The notes below the pieces were generated by a model. The model was not told the DNA's origin. It was given only the letters and a program-made list of their open reading frames with translations, and ran no database searches. This document shows, one piece after another, positions 1 through 6,725 of a DNA stretch of 12,548 nucleotides. This DNA comes from Actinomycetes bacterium (lineage in GTDB: Bacteria; Actinomycetota; Acidimicrobiia; Acidimicrobiales; Microtrichaceae), in contig JAEYSR010000104.1 in assembly GCA_023434535.1 (NCBI GenBank), positions 1-12,548 of the forward strand, in the 5' to 3' direction. Each line of letters starts with the position of its first letter. Within the stretch, counting starts at the first letter, position 1. The position numbers were made by a program, and so were the translations under genes.

Positions 1-2
1 AC

Positions 3-164
3 TCCGCCACCGGTGCCGTGGTCGACGACGTGGTCGGCCACGGGACGGGCACCGGCGTGGCGGAGCGGTTCGACGGTCGATGGATGCTGTCGTCGCTCGA
101 CGAGACCTCCTACGAGGCCCTGACTGCAGGCTCCCCCGACCCCTGTCCCGGCGGCCGGCAGTGA
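3..164 (+). CDS. 3' end of an unidentified protein-coding gene (partial)
   Basis: This open frame enters the window at its left edge and ends at TGA 162-164, giving 53 residues of a C-terminus. It reads as ordinary protein, with a Gly/Val/Thr-rich stretch (GAVVDDVVGHGTGTG), an aromatic segment (RFDGRWMLSSLDE) and a Pro/Gly/Cys-rich tail. Third codon positions are almost all G or C, as in the next gene. The family cannot be named from this piece. The gap to the next GTG start is only 23 bases and both genes point the same way, so co-transcription with the secreted protein downstream is likely. The start lies outside the window. Confidence 0.75.
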   Translation, partial: SATGAVVDDVVGHGTGTGVAERFDGRWMLSSLDETSYEALTAGSPDPCPGGRQ

Positions 165-187
165 ACGCGCGGGCCGAAGGTCGACAC

Positions 188-1129
188 GTGACGACGTCGT
201 CCCGACCCGATCGCCGCCCGATGCGCCGCGCCGCCGCGCTGGCCGTCCTGACCGTGGCCCTTCTGGGAGCGACGACGGCCGGGCCGATCGCACCGGCCGG
301 CGCGACGGACGGCTCGGGAGCATCGTCGCGGGTGACCCGTGACGGGAGGATCATCACCGCCATCATCAACCGGACGCCCATCCGCTACACCGGGCGCGGC
401 ACGGCGCCGACCACCTACTGGCTCACGCTCACCGACGGCGAGCTGGCCTTCGTCCTCGCACTGGTGGCCGCGGATCCGACGCTGGAGAACACCTTCCTGG
501 ACGTGCTCACCGCGATGTCCGACGCCGGCACCGGGGTGGCGGCCGACGTGCAGGTCCAGATCAGCCGCGGCCGGTTCACCGGCGCCGTCCGATCCGTACC
601 GACCGACCCGGCTGCCCCGGCACAGGTGCTGGCGCGTCGGATGATCACCAACCTGCCGGCGTTGCCGGCCGTCATCAGCCCGCCCGCCGACGTCCCTGCC
701 GTGATCGGCGAGCCGGTGTTCACCTCGTTCGACTCGGCCACGTGGGAGACGGAGGTCGATCGCACCCTCACCGCCGGCGCCGTGTCCGCACGGGTCAGGG
801 CGCACCCCGTCTCCTTCACCGTGCGCAGCGGCGACCCGAAGGACCTCGGTGCCGCCACATGCGCGGGGCCGGGAACGCCGTTCGATCCCGAGGACCCGGC
901 GTCGCCGGCTCGACAGGCGGCGCGTCCCGGAACGTGTGCCGTGACCTACCGGACCGTGACCGGCATCGAGGACCGGCGCGACGTCTGGTACGGCAGTCTC
1001 GTCGTGGTGTGGCGGGCGGAGTGGACCACCGACGGGATCACCTGGCGGTCCCTGGGCGACATTCCGCAGATCTCGGTGCTCGCTCGTCGAGTGGTCCCTG
1101 CCACCACCGCGATCGAGGCGCCCTCCTGA
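188..1129 (+). CDS. Secreted protein with Sec signal peptide and two C-terminal cysteines
   Basis: A 313-residue product is predicted from GTG 188, which has a GAAGG ribosome-binding match 7 bases upstream; ATG 221 is a second possible start. An open frame runs upstream to 80 but overlaps the preceding gene. Residues 13-39 form a signal peptide: RR, a hydrophobic core (LAVLTVALLGA) and an A-G-A cleavage site near residue 39. The C-terminal third carries GPGTPFDPEDP between two cysteines, then CAVTYRTV and a Trp-rich beta segment (VVVWRAEWTTDGITW). That arrangement resembles exported actinobacterial proteins often annotated as 'ATP/GTP-binding protein' without a demonstrated function; this is recalled resemblance, not a search result. 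No P-loop or catalytic motif is visible. It probably acts outside the membrane, perhaps with one disulfide. A small GC hairpin follows the stop. Confidence 0.8.
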   Translation: MTTSSRPDRRPMRRAAALAVLTVALLGATTAGPIAPAGATDGSGASSRVTRDGRIITAIINRTPIRYTGRGTAPTTYWLTLTDGELAFVLALVAADPTLENTFLDVLTAMSDAGTGVAADVQVQISRGRFTGAVRSVPTDPAAPAQVLARRMITNLPALPAVISPPADVPAVIGEPVFTSFDSATWETEVDRTLTAGAVSARVRAHPVSFTVRSGDPKDLGAATCAGPGTPFDPEDPASPARQAARPGTCAVTYRTVTGIEDRRDVWYGSLVVVWRAEWTTDGITWRSLGDIPQISVLARRVVPATTAIEAPS

Positions 1130-1160
1130 CCGACCCCGCTCGTCCTGGCAGTCGTCCGGT

Positions 1161-1177
1161 CGGCGGAACGACCGCCG
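1161..1177 (+). terminator. Short GC hairpin after the secreted-protein gene
   Basis: CGGCGG, a 5-base loop (AACGA) and CCGCCG form a perfect 6-bp stem, 31 bases past the stop at 1129 and before the cupin gene. No T-run follows, so it would be a weak or non-classical terminator. Confidence 0.3.
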
Positions 1178-1223
1178 GATCGCCAGCCCGTCGATAGCCT
1201 GAGGCCGACGCGAGGAGCGGTTC

Positions 1224-1646
1224 ATGGACGGCAGCGACAGCGAGCGCCTCCCGGTGGTGCTGGGTCCCGGCGAGGGTCGGAAGTTCTCGATGGGCCGCCT
1301 CTCGGCCGTCTTCAAGGCCGACGGCGCCGAGTCCGACGACCGCTACTCCATCTCGGAGTGGTGGCTGGAGCCGCACACCAAGGGCCCGGGCACCCACCAG
1401 CACCCCGAGGACGATGTGTTCTTCATGCTGGGCGGCACGATGCACTTCCTGCTCGACACGGAGTGGATCGAGGCGACCGCCGGCGCCTTCGTGCTGGTCC
1501 CGGGCGGCGTACCCCACGACTTCGAGAACCGTGGCGACGAACGCTCCGGCTTCCTCAACGTGTCGGCCCCCGGCGGGTTCGAGCCCAACATGGGCGGGAT
1601 CGCCGAGTGGTTCCGCAACCGCTCCGACGAGGACAGCCGGGCCTGA
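1224..1646 (+). CDS. Single-domain cupin protein
   Basis: 140 residues from ATG 1224, with GAGGAG 6 bases upstream as ribosome-binding site. The product is one cupin beta-barrel (cupin_2 type). Motif 1 is GTHQHPEDDVFFML at about residues 56-69, with two His and a following Glu as typical metal ligands. Motif 2 is GAFVLVPGGVPHDFEN at about 88-103, where the His supplies the last ligand. Length is normal for a one-domain cupin. There is no signal peptide, so it should be cytosolic. Members range from metal-dependent isomerases and dioxygenases to sensor proteins, and nothing in the sequence or neighbours fixes the substrate. Family call is firm, function is unknown. Confidence 0.9.
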   Translation: MDGSDSERLPVVLGPGEGRKFSMGRLSAVFKADGAESDDRYSISEWWLEPHTKGPGTHQHPEDDVFFMLGGTMHFLLDTEWIEATAGAFVLVPGGVPHDFENRGDERSGFLNVSAPGGFEPNMGGIAEWFRNRSDEDSRA

Positions 1647-1726
1647 GGGGACGACCCCGACGTCAGCGGAGTCGCGTCGGTGCGCTGCGCGCACACGCCG
1701 CGACCGATGTCGGGTAAGACGTCGGG

Positions 1727-2689
1727 ATGGGACGAGGGAGAGCTCGAGGGCGTCGCTGCCTCGCGTTCGCGTCGTTGGCGATCCTGGTCGCATGCAGCGG
1801 ACCCGACACCGACGACGAGTCGGCCAAGTCCTGCGGGACGGGGACCGAGCGCCTGGCCGTCGCTCGCAATGAACCGTCTGACTCCAGCCACCCACAGGTG
1901 TGGATCGAGGGGAGCGTCGTCGACCCGGAGCTGCTCACCGAGGACTGGTACGCCACCAGGCCGAGCTTCTCCCCGGATGGGCGGCAGGTGGCGGTCACGA
2001 AGGCCCTCGGCATCTACGAGGGGGCCGGGCCGAAGTCGACCGACATCTGGATCGTGGACACCGACGGACGCCGTGAGCGCAGGTTGACCACTGGCGTGGC
2101 GAAGGACTTCTACGACCACGCGGCGTGGTCACCCGACGGCGAGCGGATCGCCGTCTCCCACACCTCGCCGGGAGGCGGGTCAGGCATCGAGCTCATTCCG
2201 GTGAAGACCGGCAACAACACCGGTGCAACCGCGGCGCCAGTGATCCCGACCGGCACTGCTCCGGCCTGGGCGCCGACGGGCCAGGAGCTGGCCTACGTGC
2301 GCGGCGTTCCCGGTCCCGCGCTGAGGGCCGAGATCCGAGTCGTCGACCTCGACGACGGCAGCGATCGACTGGTGGGAGAGGTCACCGCGCCCGTCACCAC
2401 ACTCGACTGGAGCCCCGATGGCCGTACGCTCCTTGCGAGCGCGAGCCCGTTCTTCGGCTCGGCGCACGCGATCGATGTGGACAGCGGCGAAGTGACGGAC
2501 CTCGGCGATCTCGGCTTCGCCCGATGGTCGGGCGACGGACGTCGGGTGTACTTCATGGATGGGTCCGGCACGCTCAAGGTGGGGTCGTTCGGCGACGGAG
2601 GTATCTCCGACAGTCGGAGCCTCGGGACGGAGTCGGGATACGTCTTCCCACATCAGGGTCTCGCGGTCGATCGGTGCAATCGACCTTGA
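1727..2689 (+). CDS. Lipoprotein with TolB/PD40-type beta-propeller repeats
   Basis: 320 residues from ATG 1727. The N-terminus is a lipoprotein signal: an Arg-rich n-region, hydrophobic LAFASLAILVA, and lipobox LVAC with Cys23. The rest consists of propeller repeats with the WSPDGxxhA signature: FSPDGRQVAV (about 85), WSPDGERIAV (about 129), WAPTGQELAY (about 180), WSPDGRTLLA (about 228) and WSGDGRRVYF (about 267). This is the WD40-like/PD40 family found in TolB-type and protein-interaction lipoproteins, so the protein should sit on the outer face of the membrane as a binding scaffold. It has no catalytic motif. The ribosome-binding site is weak. The frame stops at TGA 2687-2689, but coding-like sequence continues in the same frame (see next feature), so the C-terminal blade may be cut off. 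Confidence 0.85.
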   Translation: MGRGRARGRRCLAFASLAILVACSGPDTDDESAKSCGTGTERLAVARNEPSDSSHPQVWIEGSVVDPELLTEDWYATRPSFSPDGRQVAVTKALGIYEGAGPKSTDIWIVDTDGRRERRLTTGVAKDFYDHAAWSPDGERIAVSHTSPGGGSGIELIPVKTGNNTGATAAPVIPTGTAPAWAPTGQELAYVRGVPGPALRAEIRVVDLDDGSDRLVGEVTAPVTTLDWSPDGRTLLASASPFFGSAHAIDVDSGEVTDLGDLGFARWSGDGRRVYFMDGSGTLKVGSFGDGGISDSRSLGTESGYVFPHQGLAVDRCNRP

Positions 2690-2812
2690 GTGCTCGGCTG
2701 CTCGGCACCGGGGCCGACGGACGCCCAGACCCGCACCACCGACGGCGCGACACCGGTACTCGACACGTTCGACCTGACGAGCGGTTCGATCACAGCACCG
2801 GGAGCGCCGTGA
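2690..2812 (+). pseudogene. In-frame continuation of the propeller gene beyond its TGA
   Basis: Directly after TGA 2687-2689, 40 more codons run in the same frame and end at TGA 2810-2812. They include GCSAPGPTDAQTRTTDG and PVLDTFDLTSGSITAPGAP. The second piece looks like a propeller strand of the form 'hxDhxTGxhxxL'. The terminal stop overlaps the GTG start of the next gene (GTGA, 2809-2812), the usual form of translational coupling. I infer that the propeller protein originally ended here and that TGA 2687 is a nonsense mutation or sequence error. A separate 40-codon ORF starting at GTG 2690 is possible but less natural. Confidence 0.45.
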
Positions 2813-3306
2813 GACGCGCGTTGACGACCGTCGTCGCCCTCGTCGCGGTCCTGGCCGGCGCAGCGTGTACGGACGACGACCGGGCCGAGCCGACGGACAG
2901 CGTCGGGGCCACCACCACAGTCGCCAAGCGCCCCGAGGGATCGATACTGGCGAACCGCCTCGGATGCACGGCCACCGACTCGGCTGGCGTCAACGTCCCC
3001 AACAGCACCGAGCCCGCCACGGATTGTTACGTGGGCGGCACGTTCCTCGCTCGCCTCGAGCTCGTGCGGACGGCAGCTCAGCCGGAGGCGCTCCGTCGGC
3101 TGGCGATGCGCTACGACCCGGACGGTGTGGTGCCCTGCCCCGGGGCGACAGCGCCGTCCGTTCCATGGATCGTGGTCGGGCCCCACTGGATCGCGATCAC
3201 GAACACGGAAGCGGACGCCGGAGTCGTCGCACGCGAGCTCGGTGGCACTCTGCGTCCTGACAGCGGATCCGCCGGGCCCATCGTCAGCTACCCGCTGCCC
3301 TGCTAG
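2809..3306 (+). CDS. Small Cys-containing lipoprotein, function unknown
   Basis: 165 residues from GTG 2809, which overlaps the TGA of the reading frame upstream by 4 bases. The longer open frame reaching back to 2125 is antisense-like composition inside the propeller gene and is not used. The N-terminus is a lipoprotein-type signal, hydrophobic LTTVVALVAVLAGAA before Cys20. The lipobox is imperfect, with Gly at -3, so plain secretion is also possible. A Thr/Asp/Glu-rich linker follows, then a domain with four more cysteines (LGC, TDC, VPC and the last residue), which could form two disulfides. No known family is recognised. Tight coupling to the propeller lipoprotein suggests both are exported together. 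It is the last gene of the co-oriented left block. Confidence 0.8.
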   Translation: MRRALTTVVALVAVLAGAACTDDDRAEPTDSVGATTTVAKRPEGSILANRLGCTATDSAGVNVPNSTEPATDCYVGGTFLARLELVRTAAQPEALRRLAMRYDPDGVVPCPGATAPSVPWIVVGPHWIAITNTEADAGVVARELGGTLRPDSGSAGPIVSYPLPC

Positions 3307-3357
3307 CCCAACGCCAGTCTCTGCTCGCGCCGGCGGCAGAGCCGAAGCCATCGACTC

Positions 3358-3401
3358 GACCGGTGGCCGGTCTCGCCGAGGACCCGCGGTCGAGTCCTCG
3401 G
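3358..3401. terminator. Tandem perfect hairpins in the gap after the left block
   Basis: Two perfect inverted repeats lie side by side. GACCGG-TGG-CCGGTC is at 3358-3372 (6-bp stem, 3-base loop). CCGAGGAC and GTCCTCGG are at 3376-3401 (8-bp stem, 10-base loop that itself contains CCGCGG). They start 52 bases after the stop at 3306. There is no T-run. Either a GC-type terminator for the left operon or a structured junction element. The rest of the gap 3307-3552 holds only a weaker 5-bp repeat (GTTGC/GCAAC, 3412-3426) and no convincing gene. Confidence 0.45.
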
Positions 3402-3552
3402 ACGGGTGATGGTTGCACTGCGCAACGGCGGGACCTGATTGCTGGCGCCATGGGATGATCGATCGAGGACGATGTGGCACAGACGCTCCACGTCGACGTC
3501 GAGGACGCACTTCTGGCGCCACCCGAGCTGAGTCAGAACGCCCCCGCCCGCC

Positions 3553-3876
3553 TCATGCCGGGCAGTCCGGACCCGACACTCGGACGAGGGCTCCGTCGCG
3601 TTCCTGCCTCGCGGCCGGCTCGGGACCCCCTACGGGTCCGACCTGGAATCGCACAGAGGCTCCGGGCGGAGCGTTGTCCAGGATCTCGAAGGTATCGCCC
3701 GGGCGGATGACCGTCGCGTCCGAGGTCCAGTAGCCCTCGGCGACCGCCTGGATGGGTACGTCGCAGGCGTTCTCCACGGTGACACCGGCGAAACTGTCGC
3801 CGAAGCACCCGCTCACGCCTGCGATCGACAAGAGGACCCCGAATCCGAGCGCACCCACGCGTACGTGACCTTTCAT
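3553..3876 (-). CDS. Small lipoprotein, function unknown
   Basis: 107 residues on the minus strand from ATG 3876; the open frame extends to a GTG at 3900, but the ATG places the signal peptide normally. The signal is short-positive (KGHVR), hydrophobic (GALGFGVLLSIAG) and ends in lipobox VSGC with Cys24. The mature part is beta-rich: FAGVTVENACDVPIQ, then RPGDTFEILDNAPPGASVRFQVGP and a C-terminal DCPA. Two mature cysteines could form a disulfide. This looks like a small immunoglobulin-like or Ca-binding-like exported domain, but no family is recognised. No clear ribosome-binding site precedes either start. It faces away from the left block and is the first gene of the mixed-orientation array. 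Confidence 0.7.
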   Translation of the reverse strand: MKGHVRVGALGFGVLLSIAGVSGCFGDSFAGVTVENACDVPIQAVAEGYWTSDATVIRPGDTFEILDNAPPGASVRFQVGPVGGPEPAARQERDGALVRVSGPDCPA

Positions 3877-3928
3877 CGCGGATGTGCAGCGCGCCAGCAC
3901 GACGTCGAAGGTATCCCTGAACGGAGAG

Positions 3929-3989
3929 TCGGTCGCACGCCCGACCGAGGAACCCGCTGTGCCGCCTCGAGACCCGGATCTACGTCCGG
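3929..3989. repeat. Two perfect hairpins upstream of the small lipoprotein
   Basis: TCGGTCG-cacgcc-CGACCGA (3929-3948) is a perfect 7-bp stem. CCGGA-tctacg-TCCGG (3974-3989) is a perfect 5-bp stem whose CTACG loop matches the core of the junction motif seen elsewhere in the array. They lie between the start of the minus-strand lipoprotein gene and the 3' end of the methyltransferase gene, so they could act as operator, terminator or junction structure. Confidence 0.4.
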
Positions 3990-3997
3990 ATCGACCT

Positions 3998-4016
3998 GTT
4001 GGGCTGGCACTATTCG
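3998..4016 (+). repeat. Junction motif copy 1 (GTTGGGC + TGGCACTATTCG)
   Basis: A degenerate copy of the recurrent junction motif (TGGCACTATTCG, 4005-4016) directly follows GTTGGGC, which fits the integron core-site consensus GTTRRRY. The CTA at 4010-4012 is the TAG stop of the minus-strand methyltransferase gene, so motif and gene end overlap. Confidence 0.4.
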
Positions 4017-4819
4017 TCCTTCGGGTCTTGTCCGGTCCGGCCCGGTGACTGCGATGCGGTGGTCGGCAAGCGGGCTTCGATCAGCGTGCGTGACATCGTG
4101 GACCGAAAGGAGCCGTCGCGTCCGATCTGATCGTGAAGCTCCTCCAGACGTCGCCTGTATCGGTCGACGTTGAAGTCGGGCACGGTCCAGATGACCTTGC
4201 GCAGGAAGAACACGACTGCGCCGACATCGAAGAACTCCAGCTGCAGGCGCTCGTTGCGGCACTGCACGATCTCCAGGCCGTTCGATCGAGCTCGATCCGC
4301 TTCGAGGTCCGGGTCGCGGTCGTTGCTGGGCTCGATGGGGCCGAGGAAGTACTCGCTGATCTCGACGTTGGTGCGATCACCGACGTGCTGGGCGAAGTAG
4401 GTGCCTCCGGGCGCCAGGACCCGGGCGATCTCCGACCAGTGGACCGTCGCCGGGTGGCGGCTGGTGACGAGGTCGAACGCGTCGTCAGCGAACGGGAGCG
4501 GCGGCTCCTCCGCATCGGCGACCACGACGACTCCCAAAGGGTGCAGCAGCGCAGTCGCCTTGGCGACGTTGGGCGGCCAACCTTCGGTCGCGACCAGCGT
4601 GGGCGGGAAGTTGTCGACTCCCGCACCGGCGAGGACCTCGCCGCCACCGGTCTGGATGTCGAGGGCGGCGGTCGCCGTCGCGAGGCGTTGCCGGAGGAGG
4701 CGCTGGTATCCCCACGACGGACGTTCTTCTGTCGCTCTGCCGTCGAGCCACGAGAAGTCCCAGCCCTCAACCGAGGCGGCAGCCGCTTGGTTGATCAGCT
4801 CGTCGAACGTCGTCGCCAC
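4010..4819 (-). CDS. Class I SAM-dependent methyltransferase
   Basis: 269 residues on the minus strand from GTG 4819. The Rossmann-type methyltransferase core is clear. Motif I is ALDIQTGGGEVL at residues 52-63 (SAM-binding glycines). The acidic residue after strand 2 is in TEGWPPNV (79-85). Motif III is ADAEEPPLPFADDAFDLV (101-118), and motif IV/post-IV is RVLAPGGTYFAQHVG (133-147). The substrate is unknown; the C-terminal half (ERLQLEFFDVGAVVFFLRKVIWTVPDF) resembles the small-molecule type rather than DNA or rRNA enzymes. Ribosome-binding match is poor (GAG touches the start codon). The last 15 residues (SQSPGRTGQDPKDE) look like an unstructured tail whose stop lies in a junction motif. It is a single gene with no partner beside it. 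Confidence 0.88.
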   Translation of the reverse strand: MATTFDELINQAAAASVEGWDFSWLDGRATEERPSWGYQRLLRQRLATATAALDIQTGGGEVLAGAGVDNFPPTLVATEGWPPNVAKATALLHPLGVVVVADAEEPPLPFADDAFDLVTSRHPATVHWSEIARVLAPGGTYFAQHVGDRTNVEISEYFLGPIEPSNDRDPDLEADRARSNGLEIVQCRNERLQLEFFDVGAVVFFLRKVIWTVPDFNVDRYRRRLEELHDQIGRDGSFRSTMSRTLIEARLPTTASQSPGRTGQDPKDE

Positions 4820-4840
4820 CTCGCCATCAGACCACTGAGT

Positions 4841-4865
4841 CCGGTCCGAGAACCGGCATTATCCG
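4841..4865 (+). repeat. Junction motif copy 2 with hairpin
   Basis: CCGGT-ccgaga-ACCGG (4841-4856) forms a 5-bp hairpin that runs into CCGGCATTATCCG (4853-4865). The 17-base core ccgagaaccggcattat is repeated at 6731-6747 with only two C/T differences. It lies in the 82-bp gap between the divergent methyltransferase and unknown genes. Confidence 0.5.
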
Positions 4866-4901
4866 CATTGGCGGCGATACACCTCGCGGCAGAATCGGCC
4901 C

Positions 4902-5561
4902 ATGCGAGAGGGGCGTCCAACGGAAGCACAACGTTTCGTTCTCCGTCGGGCCGCCGAGGCGGGTGTCGTTCTCGAGTACGTGTTGGTGTCCCACGGTCGA
5001 CACGAAGCGCCCTCGGAGGGACTGCACCGAGAAGCGCTTCGTGTCGGAGTGACAGCTGCGTCCGCACGCAGGGAGTGCTCGACCTCCATCGGTCACCGCC
5101 GCGCCGCTGGCCGTCAGGTCAGCGTTGAGACGTTCTATGGCTGGAACTTCGATCCATCGGCTCGCCGTCTCCGCATGCCAGCGTCGCCCCCGGTGATGCT
5201 CACCTTGCAGCAACGCGGCAGGAAGGAGTTGCCGGGTTTCGGGCCCTTTCAGTGGGCGGATGACGACGACCCGGACCACGCCTTCTACGTCACCGACGAG
5301 ATGCTGCTTGCGTGCGCCCACGGGTTCGTGGACCCGCCGCATCCGATCCGCTTCACCCCTCGAGCGACGCAGGAGCTCTTCCTGGAGATCGACGAGCTGC
5401 TGCTCGGGTCGCCCACGGCGGGGACAGAGATCTGGTGGTGGGACGGAGGCAACTGGGCGGAGTGTTTCGATGCGGGTCTCGAGTGGTGGGGTGCATGGGC
5501 TGCAACGATTCGCACGTCGGCAACGACGCTCACAGTGGTGTGTGCAAGCACGACCGATTGA
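4902..5561 (+). CDS. Hypothetical protein, unknown family
   Basis: 219 residues from ATG 4902 to TGA 5559-5561. The second half is convincing protein: FYGWNFDPSARRLRMP, then DDPDHAFYVTDEMLLACAHG, LFLEIDELLLGSPTAG, and a Trp-rich end (EIWWWDGGNWAECFDAGLEWWGAWAA). The first 70 residues have lower third-position GC and less clear character, so the true start could be internal. No signal peptide and no known domain; probably cytosolic. The size and Trp/acidic character resemble many orphan accessory proteins but I can name no family. No ribosome-binding site is evident. The gene is divergent from the methyltransferase across junction motif 2. Confidence 0.6.
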   Translation: MREGRPTEAQRFVLRRAAEAGVVLEYVLVSHGRHEAPSEGLHREALRVGVTAASARRECSTSIGHRRAAGRQVSVETFYGWNFDPSARRLRMPASPPVMLTLQQRGRKELPGFGPFQWADDDDPDHAFYVTDEMLLACAHGFVDPPHPIRFTPRATQELFLEIDELLLGSPTAGTEIWWWDGGNWAECFDAGLEWWGAWAATIRTSATTLTVVCASTTD

Positions 5562-5562
5562 G

Positions 5563-5813
5563 CCGACCGGCAATCCGGTACAACAGCTGCGCCTCACACC
5601 CGCCCCGCTCAGCTTGAACCAGGCGCCAGTGGACCTCTCTGGTAGCTCGGTACCCTCGATCGCAGCATCCCGGACGACGAGAAGCACCGGACGTCCGGCC
5701 GACGACAGGTGGAGGCGACCTCGGGTGGCCCTCTCCACACTGCAACCAGACGCTGCGGCGTCATCGACAGACGGGTACGACGATGCCAGGTCGCCTTCAC
5801 AGCCTGTTTCCAC
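5563..5813 (-). pseudogene. Possible 3'-truncated gene fragment
   Basis: On the minus strand, from GTG 5813, a frame reads as credible protein for about 80 residues: GDLASSYPSVDDAAASGCSV, then HLSSAGRPVLLVVRDAAIEG and TELPERSTGAWFKLSGAGV. It has no stop where the sense-like character ends, near 5563, but runs on as antisense of the neighbouring + gene. This is what a gene cut at its 3' end by recombination at the 5560 junction would look like. It overlaps the first 31 bases of the membrane-protein ORF at 5783, so at least one of the two starts is wrong. Not recognised as a family; it may be chance. Confidence 0.3.
5566..5579 (+). repeat. Hairpin ACCGG-CAAT-CCGGT after the unknown gene
   Basis: A perfect 5-bp stem with 4-base loop begins 5 bases past TGA 5561. 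Its CCGGCAAT part is a weak relative of the junction motif. There is no T-run; it could be a terminator or a decayed junction element. Confidence 0.35.
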
Positions 5814-6115
5814 CGAGGAGCGTCGGACTTGCAGATCGTCGTGATTGGTCTGTCAGCCACCCGGTCGGCAGCTCGGTCGGCTTCACCGTCACGATGTTCC
5901 CGATGATCGCTGTCTTCGGCGCGCTGATCTGGACGGGGGGAGGGCCTTACCGACTGCTTGCGATTGCATTGGTGACCGTTTCCAGTCTGGGCCTCTTCGT
6001 CGCCTTCCTCATCTCGAATCTGCGGGACGACCACCACCGAAGAACACAGGCACAGGCCGCGGCTGCCGGACCCGACCGACTCAGCACCTGGGAGCGGGAG
6101 GGGGGTTCCGGCTAA
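5783..6115 (+). CDS. Small membrane protein with two predicted helices
   Basis: 110 residues from ATG 5783; ATG 5894 inside the first helix is the only other ATG start near the front. Two membrane segments are evident: VGFTVTMFPMIAVFGALIW (about 32-50) and LLAIALVTVSSLGLFVAFLI (about 58-77). They are joined by a short TGGGPYR turn and followed by a charged cytoplasmic tail (RDDHHRRTQAQAAAAGPDR). The first 30 residues are Arg-rich and fit poorly, so the real protein may be shorter. The stop TAA is part of GGCTAAC, one mismatch from the RYYYAAC core-site consensus. The function is unknown. The gene converges on the acidic unknown downstream, with junction motif 4 in between. Confidence 0.6.
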   Translation: MPGRLHSLFPPRSVGLADRRDWSVSHPVGSSVGFTVTMFPMIAVFGALIWTGGGPYRLLAIALVTVSSLGLFVAFLISNLRDDHHRRTQAQAAAAGPDRLSTWEREGGSG

Positions 6116-6131
6116 CCAGAAGTATGTGCAT

Positions 6132-6151
6132 CCGGCGCTACTGCCCTGGCG
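6132..6151 (+). repeat. Junction motif copy 3 (CCGGCGCTACTGC)
   Basis: CCGGCGCTACTGCCCTGGCGG lies at 6132 onward in the 57-bp gap between two convergent stops. Its context GTGCATCCGGCGCTACTG closely matches GTGTATCCGGCGGTACTG at 8329-8346. Confidence 0.45.
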
Positions 6152-6172
6152 GCCTTCAACACCGAGGAGTCG

Positions 6173-6655
6173 TCAGAGTCGGTCAGGCGGCCGCCACCAC
6201 CTGACCGTCTCGCCAATGTCGCGCTCACCCGACCAGTCGTCTCGGTCGAGGACGTCGAGGAACGCGCGTAGCTCCGCTGTCGGTGACTCGTTCACGAACC
6301 TCGTGACTAGTGCGGGCCGGGTCGCCAACGACTCCGCAACGAAGCCATCAGCCAGGATCCATCGCTCAGCATCGTTGGCTGCGAGTCGGATCGCCGTCAT
6401 GGCTGCGTCGTACACGATGGTGTCGTCGAGCTCATCGGCTCCCCACCGCAGCGCATCGGTCGCCGGACCGCCTCGAACATGGCTCCGCCGAAGTTCGCCA
6501 ATGAACGCCTCGCCCAGCTGCCCGCCCGACACGTTCACGTCAGGGCCGGCTGCCAGAGCCCAAGCAGCGAGTTCGTCTCCGGCTGCTGCTGCTCTTTGAA
6601 GCTCGGCGTCGTCCCACGCCGCGCCGCCCTCGTCGTCCGTCTCGGCATCATCCAT
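6173..6655 (-). CDS. Acidic, mostly helical hypothetical protein
   Basis: 160 residues on the minus strand from ATG 6655. The N-terminus is very acidic (MDDAETDDEGG), followed by alanine-rich helices (LQRAAAAGDELAAWALAAG), then LGEAFIGELRRS, YDAAMTAIRLAANDAERWIL and LVTRFVNESPTAELRAFLDV. The C-terminus is Trp/Arg rich (VRWWRPPDRL). The repeated helix pairs suggest an alpha-solenoid-like or immunity-type fold, but no family is recognised. There is no signal peptide or membrane segment. No good ribosome-binding site is seen ahead of ATG 6655. It is convergent with the membrane protein on its 3' side, and the HAD-like gene lies 181 bp upstream on the same strand. Confidence 0.7.
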   Translation of the reverse strand: MDDAETDDEGGAAWDDAELQRAAAAGDELAAWALAAGPDVNVSGGQLGEAFIGELRRSHVRGGPATDALRWGADELDDTIVYDAAMTAIRLAANDAERWILADGFVAESLATRPALVTRFVNESPTAELRAFLDVLDRDDWSGERDIGETVRWWRPPDRL

Positions 6656-6725
6656 CCGACGCCGACGCTATCGAACTGGTGTCGGGCACCAGCCGGCCGG
6701 AGGGCTGCGATTAGACCCCGCATTA

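Noticed and set aside
110..1315. Minus-strand open frame of 401 codons over the secreted-protein gene
   Set aside because: Arg/Gly-rich shadow of the + strand gene, which has a signal peptide and a ribosome-binding site.
2125..2808. Upstream extension of the small lipoprotein gene inside the propeller gene
   Set aside because: The extension is Arg/His-rich out-of-frame sequence of the propeller gene, whereas GTG 2809 gives a proper signal peptide and stop-start overlap.
3474..3713. GTG-started + ORF beginning with AQTLHVDVEDALLAPPEL, antitoxin-like at first sight
   Set aside because: Only the first 20 or so residues look protein-like. The rest is the complement of the minus-strand lipoprotein gene, and no toxin partner follows.
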